The translations under genes and the position numbers were made by a program. From a bacterium (GTDB lineage: Bacteria > Pseudomonadota > Alphaproteobacteria > SP197): a stretch of 56,253 bases of DNA. Positions 50,283 to 56,253 of the stretch are shown here, piece after piece (positions within the stretch are counted from its first letter, which is position 1; the number at the start of each line of letters is the position of its first letter). The notes beneath the pieces are model-generated. The model searched no databases, had not been told where the DNA came from, and saw nothing but the letters and a program-made list of their open reading frames with translations. The stretch covers positions 1-56,253 of the forward strand of contig JAPPGE010000066.1 of NCBI GenBank assembly GCA_028821455.1, in the 5' to 3' direction.

Positions 50283-51182
50283 TCAGACTCGCCTGTAGGC
50301 GAGTTCCTCGCGGCTGAGAATGCGCCGGCCCATGAGCCCGCCTGGCCGCAGCACCAGGATCGCGAACAGCAGGATGTAGGCGCTCAGATCCTTGTATTCG
50401 TTGCCCAGGTACCACTGGGAATGGGCCTCGACCACTCCGAGCATGAGTCCCCCCAGGATCGCTCCCGGCAGCGAGCCCATCCCGCCCAGCATCATCGCGA
50501 TGAGGCCCTTGAAGGTGGTCCACAATCCGAAGAAGGGGGTGATCTGCTCGTCCGTGGCGAGAATGGTGTAGCCTGCGACCCCGCCGACCAGGGACACCAG
50601 CGCGAAACTGCACAGCATGACCCGACCGGTGTCGATGCCCATGTAGCTGGCTGCCCTGGGGTTCTCGGACATCGCTCTCAGTGCCAGTCCAAACCGGGTG
50701 CGGTGCAGGAGCAGGTGCAGGGCTCCGACCATGGCCACCGCCAGCACCAGCATCGTGACATGCTCTGCGCGGAACAGAAACGCGCCGACCTCGATGGCGT
50801 CGACGACAAACAGGGAAGGAAAGGGATAGGTGCGCTCGGGCAGGAGATGAATGGCGACCTCTTCGAGCTGCATCCAGATCACGAAGCTCGACACCATGGA
50901 CGCGAGTGCGGCATCCCGGCGTATGGCGCGGAAACACAGGCGCTCGACATAGACGCCGGTGAGAACGGTAGACGCCAGAATCGCCAGTGCGATGATCAGC
51001 ACGTTGACCTGGTAGTTGACGTGCAGCCACGTGCCGACGTATGCGCCGAGCATGATGGTGGCACCGAACGCGAGGTTGAGCCGCCGCATGACGCCGAAGA
51101 TGATCGTGAATCCGACGGCCAGCAACGCGTAGGACGAGCCGAACATGATGCCGTCAACGGTGTTCTGGACGAAATCGATCAC
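50283..51182 (-). CDS. livH: Branched-chain amino acid-type ABC permease LivH, set 1
   Basis: 299 residues. MIDFVQNTVDGIMFGSSYAL, VGFTIIFGVMRRLNLAFGAT, LRAMSENPRAASYMGIDTGR and GLIAMMLGGMGSLPGAILGG are typical of LivH. About eight helices. Follows livF of set 2 by 18 bases on the same transcript. Confidence 0.93.
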   Translation of the reverse strand: MIDFVQNTVDGIMFGSSYALLAVGFTIIFGVMRRLNLAFGATIMLGAYVGTWLHVNYQVNVLIIALAILASTVLTGVYVERLCFRAIRRDAALASMVSSFVIWMQLEEVAIHLLPERTYPFPSLFVVDAIEVGAFLFRAEHVTMLVLAVAMVGALHLLLHRTRFGLALRAMSENPRAASYMGIDTGRVMLCSFALVSLVGGVAGYTILATDEQITPFFGLWTTFKGLIAMMLGGMGSLPGAILGGLMLGVVEAHSQWYLGNEYKDLSAYILLFAILVLRPGGLMGRRILSREELAYRRV

Positions 51183-51200
51183 GACGCCCTCACTCTGGAG

Positions 51201-51923
51201 TTAAGGCTGCTCCTTCCGCGTCCCAAGGTAGGCCCGGTGAATGACCTCGTCTTCCTCGAGTTCGCCTGGTGAACCCGAGAAGGTGATCTCACCACCTTCG
51301 ATGAGATAGAACTTGTGGGCCACCGTCAACGCCATGCGAGCGTTCTGCTCGACGAGGAGAATGGTTGAGCCGGCCGCGTTCAACTCGCGGATGATGCCGA
51401 ATATCTCGTCGACGATGAGTGGCGCCAGGCCTACGGAGGGTTCGTCCATGAGCAGGATCTTGGGACGGGCCATGAGGCCTCTGGCGATGGCCAGCATCTG
51501 CTGTTCGCCTCCTGACAGTGTTCCGGCGAGCTGCCCCCGTCGTTCCTCGAGGCTGGGAAACCGTCGGTACATGTCCTCGACATCGGCGGCGATTTCCGCT
51601 GCGGAGGCTCGTCGTGCGTATGCCCCGGCACGCAGGTTCTCCTCGACGTCCATGCGGGGAAACACCAGGCGATTCTCGGGCACCAGCGCGATACCCTTGG
51701 CCACCACTTTCGCGGCGGACAACCGGGTCAGGTCTTCGCCGTTCAACATCACGGAGCCTGACGTGGGGAACAGAATTCCGGCGATGGTGAACATCGCCGT
51801 GGTCTTGCCCGCGCCGTTGGGACCGAGGAGACAGGTGATTTCTCCCTCGGCGGCGTCCAGGCTGACGCCTCGCAGCGCCTCGATGTTGCCATAGGAGGTG
51901 ACCAGATCCCGAATGCTCAGCAT
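51201..51923 (-). CDS. livF: Branched-chain amino acid-type ABC ATPase LivF, set 2
   Basis: 240 residues. LLGPNGAGKTTAMFTIAGIL (Walker A), LSGGEQQMLAIARGLMARPK (signature), ILLMDEPSVGLAPLIVDEIF (Walker B). ATG 51923, four bases after livG. Confidence 0.95.
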   Translation of the reverse strand: MLSIRDLVTSYGNIEALRGVSLDAAEGEITCLLGPNGAGKTTAMFTIAGILFPTSGSVMLNGEDLTRLSAAKVVAKGIALVPENRLVFPRMDVEENLRAGAYARRASAAEIAADVEDMYRRFPSLEERRGQLAGTLSGGEQQMLAIARGLMARPKILLMDEPSVGLAPLIVDEIFGIIRELNAAGSTILLVEQNARMALTVAHKFYLIEGGEITFSGSPGELEEDEVIHRAYLGTRKEQP

Positions 51924-51927
51924 CGGC

Positions 51928-52704
51928 TCAGGACTTCCGGCCCGCGGGCCGGGGCTCCGGAGAGGACGATCCGAGGTATGCTTCCTGCACCGCCTGGTTG
52001 TGTTGCACCTCGCTCGGCGTGCCGAAGGCGATTCTGTTCCCGAAGTTCAGCACCGCGATACGCTCAGTCACGCCCATGACGAGCTCCATGACGTGCTCGA
52101 CGAGCAGCACGGTCACGCCAGACTCGCGTACCCGACGGATACGCCGGCTCAGATCATCGATCTCCACTCGGCTCATGCCTGCCGCCGGCTCGTCGAGCAG
52201 CAACAGCTTCGGGCGGGCCGCCGCAGCGCGTGCGAACTCCAGGCGCCTCTGCTCCCCGAAGGCAAGATTGGCCGCGAGATCGTCACCCTTGTGCCCCAGG
52301 TCGGCAAGTTCAAGCAGTCCGGCAATCTCCTTTCGCGTCTGGCGCGTGGTGCCGAGCCAGCGCGGCAGAAAGCCCTGCCGGGCGATATCCTGATGCGAGT
52401 TCTGTGCCACCCAGAGGTTCTGCCAAACCGTGAGGTTGGGAAACAGGCGGATGTTCTGGAACGTGCGGGCGATCCCGGCACGCAGGCGTCGGTGCGGCGG
52501 CTGGCCGTCCATCAGCTCTCCGCGGAATCGCACGGTACCCGCGGTCTGTCCGTAGACGCCGCAGATCACGTTGATCGTCGTGCTCTTCCCTGAACCGTTG
52601 GGGCCGATCAGGCCGAAGATCTCTCCCTCGTCAACGGTAAGGTCCAACCCGTCGAGGGCCTTCACCCCGCCGAAGTGCTTTGACAATCCGCGCAGTTCAA
52701 GCAC
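51928..52704 (-). CDS. livG: Branched-chain amino acid-type ABC ATPase LivG, set 2
   Basis: 258 residues starting from a GTG. Walker A GPNGSGKSTTINVICG, GIARTFQNIRLFPNLTVWQN, signature LAFGEQRRLEFARA, Walker B LLLLDEPAAGMSRVEIDDL, and LVEHVMELV. All ATPase motifs intact. Overlaps livM by eight bases. Confidence 0.95.
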   Translation of the reverse strand: MLELRGLSKHFGGVKALDGLDLTVDEGEIFGLIGPNGSGKSTTINVICGVYGQTAGTVRFRGELMDGQPPHRRLRAGIARTFQNIRLFPNLTVWQNLWVAQNSHQDIARQGFLPRWLGTTRQTRKEIAGLLELADLGHKGDDLAANLAFGEQRRLEFARAAAARPKLLLLDEPAAGMSRVEIDDLSRRIRRVRESGVTVLLVEHVMELVMGVTERIAVLNFGNRIAFGTPSEVQHNQAVQEAYLGSSSPEPRPAGRKS

Positions 52705-53611
52705 CGGTCTTGCCTCGCTCGTCCAAACCGATTGCGCGTTTCAGGATGCGGGCGGTCGGTGCGTCAAACAGACCGGATGGCTTCAGGTTCATCGCGGCGA
52801 TGATCATCAATCCGAACACGATGTTGCGCCAGTCGCCGAGAAAGCGAAGCCCCTCCACCAACACACCCTGAATGAAGATGACCGCCACCAGGGTACCGAA
52901 CACGCTCGACAGTCCTCCGAGGATCGGGTAGGCGATTGCGAAGGTCGCAAGCAGCACCGTGAAGGTGAGATGATCGACATAGGTCGCGGTGTGGGCGTAG
53001 AGGCCTCCGCCGATGCCGGCAATGAAGCCGCCGGCAGTCATGGCTGCGACCTTGACGGCGGTCAGGTTGACTCCGACGCTCTGGGCTGCGAGCTCGTCCT
53101 CGCCTACCGCGCGCAACACTGACCCGGTGCGCGAGCGGTCTGACCACCACAACAGGGCCATGACCAGGACAACAAAGACCCAGACGAAGGCCGTGATCTC
53201 CCAGGCCGACCAGCCGTTCGCCACGAAGTAGCGGATCTCGCGAAAACCATTGGTGCTGTCCGGCCCCACCACAATGTCGCCGCGCGGCACGCGCCAACTC
53301 AGGTTGAAGAAGAACAGGCGAACGAACTCGCTGAAGGCAATGGTCGCCACGACGAGCATCAGGCCCTTGACCCGCAACGCGGGGAAGCCGACGAGGAACG
53401 CGAAGAAGGCCGCGATCAACGCCCCGATGAACAGCGCCGGAAGGATGGGCAACTGGAAGATGACGGTGAGAATTCCAGCCGAATAGGCGCCGATTGCAAA
53501 GAAACCGGCCTGACCCAGGGAAAGCTGGCCCGTGAGCATCAGGATGTACGCGGAAAGCCCGAGGAGGGTGTGAATTCCGATGAGCTGGACAAGGCCGAGG
53601 TAGTACGCCAT
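52697..53611 (-). CDS. livM: Branched-chain amino acid-type ABC permease LivM, set 2
   Basis: 304 residues. LTGQLSLGQAGFFAIGAYSA, FPALRVKGLMLVVATIAFSE and AGIGGGLYAHTATYVDHLTF are LivM blocks, showing the same layout as set 1 with clear sequence divergence. Six bases after livH. Confidence 0.93.
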   Translation of the reverse strand: MAYYLGLVQLIGIHTLLGLSAYILMLTGQLSLGQAGFFAIGAYSAGILTVIFQLPILPALFIGALIAAFFAFLVGFPALRVKGLMLVVATIAFSEFVRLFFFNLSWRVPRGDIVVGPDSTNGFREIRYFVANGWSAWEITAFVWVFVVLVMALLWWSDRSRTGSVLRAVGEDELAAQSVGVNLTAVKVAAMTAGGFIAGIGGGLYAHTATYVDHLTFTVLLATFAIAYPILGGLSSVFGTLVAVIFIQGVLVEGLRFLGDWRNIVFGLMIIAAMNLKPSGLFDAPTARILKRAIGLDERGKTGA

Positions 53612-53617
53612 CGGGGC

Positions 53618-54514
53618 TCAGTCCCGGTTGATGGCGGACCCGAAGATCCCGTGTGGCCGGAAGACCAGGAAGACAAAGAGCAGCAGAAGCACGTACATGT
53701 CTCGTTCGTTGACACCGCGGAAATACAGAAACACGTTCTCGAGGCCGCCAACCAGCAGGCCGGCCGCGATGGCCCCCGGAATCGATCCCAGGCCTCCGAT
53801 CACCGTGACAATCAGTCCCTTGACCGTCAGCGGTATCGTGATCAACGGCGAGAGCACGCCGACAGCGGCCGCCGTCATGGCGCCTGCTATGCCGCCAAGC
53901 AGGCCTGCGAGCACGAACGTGACGGCATTGGTCCGGTGGACATCGATACCGCAGAGCCGGGCCGCCACGTCCTGCTGGGACACCGCCCGTGTCGCCAGGC
54001 CCAGCCGGCTCCTGTAGAGCACATAGAGCAGGCCGACCGTGCTGATGATGCACACGGCGAACACGAACAGAAGATCGCCGCGCACCCCGTAGGGACCCAG
54101 CTCGAGCATCACGTAGTCGAACATGGCCGGGAATGTCAGCGGCGAGCCGTCCGTCGTATGGATGATGATCTCGTCGACGAAGAACAGTGCTCCGACCGAA
54201 GCCATCAGCGCGGCGAGGTGGTTGTTGATCGGAATGAACCGGAAACAGGCCACGTAGACGACGAAGCCGATGAGTCCCGAGGCGAGCGCCGAGACCAGAA
54301 AAACGGCAAGGGCTGGAGCATCGACGAACGTGAACGCGGCCAGGCCCACGTAGGCTCCGGCCAGGGATGCCGCGGCGTAGGTCATGTTGAGCTTTCCCAT
54401 CGCCCCGAAGATCAGCGAGAAACCGATCCCGATCAGCGCATAGGTCGCACCGAACAGCAGACCGTCACCGACGATCTGTGTGATGTCCACGAACTCGAAC
54501 CAGAAATCACCCAT
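53618..54514 (-). CDS. livH: Branched-chain amino acid-type ABC permease LivH, set 2
   Basis: 298 residues. FVDITQIVGDGLLFGATYAL, GFSLIFGAMGKLNMTYAAAS, AVSQQDVAARLCGIDVHRTN and TVIGGLGSIPGAIAAGLLVG are typical LivH. First permease gene after the binding-protein gene, 209 bases downstream. Confidence 0.93.
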   Translation of the reverse strand: MGDFWFEFVDITQIVGDGLLFGATYALIGIGFSLIFGAMGKLNMTYAAASLAGAYVGLAAFTFVDAPALAVFLVSALASGLIGFVVYVACFRFIPINNHLAALMASVGALFFVDEIIIHTTDGSPLTFPAMFDYVMLELGPYGVRGDLLFVFAVCIISTVGLLYVLYRSRLGLATRAVSQQDVAARLCGIDVHRTNAVTFVLAGLLGGIAGAMTAAAVGVLSPLITIPLTVKGLIVTVIGGLGSIPGAIAAGLLVGGLENVFLYFRGVNERDMYVLLLLFVFLVFRPHGIFGSAINRD

Positions 54515-54589
54515 GGCGTGGCGTCAGTCGCCTGTCGGCATCGAGGGTGTTCGCCGGCGCCGTCGAACCGTGACGCACACGTCAGAGCG

Positions 54590-54613
54590 GGCCAGACCGG
54601 TCACGGTCTGGCC
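54590..54613 (-). promoter_or_regulatory. Intercistronic hairpin between binding-protein and permease genes
   Basis: Perfect 9-bp stem GGCCAGACC / GGTCTGGCC with a 6-base loop and no T-run. Such hairpins often protect the upstream mRNA or cause partial termination, giving more binding protein than permease. Confidence 0.6.
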
Positions 54614-54723
54614 GGCCCCGAACCATCGGCAGGGCCCGACGGTGCGGCGAGTGAGGGCGGCTGTAATCCCGACACCTCCCGACGGGGTTGAGGCGCCTGC
54701 CTCGCGCAGACGCCCCGACCTCG

Positions 54724-56019
54724 CTAGCGAGGATCGTGAACCACGTTCCAGTTTCCGCCACCAGCCTGCACGAAAACGTATGGCTTGATGGACTCGCCCT
54801 CGTCCTGCACGCGTCCGATTTCACCCAGCAGGCCATCGATCGAAACCACGGCCTCGAGGCCATCCCGAACCTTGCGGCGGTCGGCTTCGAGTGTCTCGGG
54901 CTTCGCCATGACTCCCGTCGCTTCGACCACCTGCTTGATGATGTGCGCATTCTCCCAGGCGGCCGCACTATGGAGATCGGCCGCCCCGCCATTGGCTTCG
55001 GCTGCTGCCGCGACCATGGCAGCGGCATCCGTAATCGGGGCGAAACCGGTGGGGATGTACATGCCTTCCGCAGCCTCGGCACAACCCTTGAGGGTCTCTG
55101 CGCTGGACGAACTGGTGAGCCCCACGAGCACTTCGGGCTCGATCCGCTGGCGTCTCATCTCCTTCAGCATGCCGCAGGTCGTGAACGGGTGCGCGGAGAC
55201 GATCATCATCTGGGCGCCGGAGTTCCGAAAGGCTCGAGCCTGGACCGAGAAGTTCGTGTCGGCCATCAGCCAGTTCGACGACTTCGAGGCCTCCAGAACG
55301 CTCTCGTGCCCCTCTCCCACGGCGCCGGTGACACCTTCGATGCCCCCGTCGACCCATTCGAAACCGTGCTTCTTGGCCATGGGGACGATGACGACCGCGA
55401 AGGTGATCCTCGAGTGGGCCTGATCGGTCTCCGTTCCGCCATAGATCGTCGTGACGTCGGGATACTCGGAGCGCAGCCACGCGAAGAGTTCGTCGTACAT
55501 GGAAATCTCGTTGGGCACATTGCGGAAGGTCCACTGGGACTTCTTGGCAAGGCCAGGGCGAATGGCCGTGTCCGTGAGAATGGGGAACTGCAGGCCGGTG
55601 TCCGACTCATCGTCCACGGTCTTCTGGAAGATGCCGTACATGGCCGCTGCGGCGCCGGAGCATGTCGGACCGATGCCGATCAGCGCTTCGGTCTGCGATT
55701 CGACCTTGCGCGCAATCGATATGGCCTGATCGGCGTTGCAGGCGGAGTCGTAGTAGGTCAACTCCATCTTGGCCATGGTGCCGTCACCCAGCATCACGCC
55801 GCCTGCATCGTTGATGGACTGCACGGCCGCGGTGAGCACGGCCTCGGAGTTGACCCCGAACGAGCGCAACGGCCCCGACTTGGCGCCCCAGCCTGCAATC
55901 TTGACGGTGCGCTCCGTATCCGCGGAGACCGGTGGCGCAAACCCGATCAATGCAACCGCAGTCACCACTGCGAGAGCCATGGTTGCAATTCGTGTCCCGA
56001 ACCTTGTTGATTTCGTCAT
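54724..56019 (-). CDS. livJ: Branched-chain amino acid-type ABC substrate-binding protein
   Basis: 431 residues. I chose ATG 56019 after GGGAGAT; it gives a clean signal peptide (MTKSTRFGTRIATMALAVVT then AVALIGFAPPVSAD). The type I binding fold begins TVKIAGWGAKSGPLRSFGVN. GIGPTCSGAAAAMYGIFQKT is the substrate-side loop, with DTAIRPGLAKKSQWTFRNVP following. The ligand could be an amino acid, amide or aromatic acid. This is the only binding protein for two permease/ATPase sets in the operon that follows. Confidence 0.92.
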   Translation of the reverse strand: MTKSTRFGTRIATMALAVVTAVALIGFAPPVSADTERTVKIAGWGAKSGPLRSFGVNSEAVLTAAVQSINDAGGVMLGDGTMAKMELTYYDSACNADQAISIARKVESQTEALIGIGPTCSGAAAAMYGIFQKTVDDESDTGLQFPILTDTAIRPGLAKKSQWTFRNVPNEISMYDELFAWLRSEYPDVTTIYGGTETDQAHSRITFAVVIVPMAKKHGFEWVDGGIEGVTGAVGEGHESVLEASKSSNWLMADTNFSVQARAFRNSGAQMMIVSAHPFTTCGMLKEMRRQRIEPEVLVGLTSSSSAETLKGCAEAAEGMYIPTGFAPITDAAAMVAAAAEANGGAADLHSAAAWENAHIIKQVVEATGVMAKPETLEADRRKVRDGLEAVVSIDGLLGEIGRVQDEGESIKPYVFVQAGGGNWNVVHDPR

Positions 56020-56253
56020 GTGGATCTCCCGTAGGCTGAACTCTCTCTTGCGTGTTGCCACGGAGCAGATCAGGAGCCGAACCCGCCGTCATCGGCAGCC
56101 ACGCACGCGCGATCTGATCAGCGAACAACTGTGTTCAGCACATTTGGAAATACAGTGGATTGTCGTTCCACAGTTTTGTCAAGGCCACGGGAGACAGGGA
56201 CAGGGCAATCGCTTTTGGATTTTTCATGCAGCGGCACGGATGAGATTGAGCAG
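56020..56253 (-). promoter_or_regulatory. Upstream region of the Liv operon
   Basis: No gene. On the minus strand TTGACA (56182-56177) is a good -35, but no matching -10 lies at the usual distance. A small dyad GAACA-N4-TGTTC at 56122-56135 might be a regulator site. Confidence 0.35.

Overview
The window is about 56 kb of GC-rich bacterial chromosome. It is densely coded, with many GTG/TTG starts and ATGA-type gene overlaps. A system I cytochrome c maturation cluster (ccmABCDE), heme A synthase, twin Liv transporters, a molybdenum hydroxylase, TauD, Rieske and NDP-forming acyl-CoA synthetase genes, and a tRNA-Ala with encoded CCA, together suggest an aerobic, catabolically versatile alphaproteobacterium. 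That assignment is inferred from gene content; no rRNA or marker gene is present to prove it. I see no phage, insertion sequence or CRISPR array.

Layout. 1-1972: an OmpR-type two-component pair whose sensor has an Asp/His-rich loop. 2056-4505: a 41-residue mini-protein, an SRPBCC protein, and a VapBC toxin-antitoxin module lying between two decayed copies of the phosphoglucomutase 3' end. 4549-8318: an OYE-type flavin/Fe-S oxidoreductase, tRNA-Ala(CGC) and an orphan PotD-like binding protein with a strong terminator. 8337-15428: RecQ, a 1032-residue double ankyrin protein, an EEP-family hydrolase and a cupin. 15631-22112: an NDP-forming acyl-CoA synthetase whose 3' end is fused to an inverted scrap of an ABC ATPase gene, a three-subunit xanthine dehydrogenase-family hydroxylase, and a second decayed acyl-CoA synthetase 3' end. 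22135-30685: an M20 amidohydrolase; a divergent pair made of a GPP34-cytochrome P450 fusion and a eukaryote-like sterol C-24 methyltransferase; a TauD dioxygenase; a GlcD-type flavoprotein; and a serine beta-lactamase-like protein. 30689-35145: a probable SDR-ccmABCDE-ctaA operon. 35221-44234: a LysR regulator facing an eight-gene operon with a TorT-like binding protein, an ABC ATPase and permease, PxpA, biotin carrier, biotin carboxylase, PxpB and PxpC. 44259-47203: a Rieske oxygenase and an RhlE-type RNA helicase. 47490-56019: a ten-gene operon with one Liv binding protein, two complete permease/ATPase sets and a YtkA/FixH-like secreted protein.

The most striking content is at 23529-26985. 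One gene joins a GPP34 domain (the fold of the Golgi phosphoprotein GOLPH3, a phosphoinositide reader in eukaryotes) to a full-length cytochrome P450. The divergent neighbour is an ERG6-type sterol methyltransferase with nearly all the family signatures. This could be a membrane-recruited bacterial sterol or isoprenoid-lipid modifying module. A second candidate system is the operon at 36425-44234, where a complete set of biotin-carboxylase parts is combined with 5-oxoprolinase-type PxpABC and a dedicated ABC importer. A third theme is local genome decay: 3'-end relics of pgm (two), acyl-CoA synthetase, an ABC ATPase and possibly a TauD gene are scattered between intact genes.
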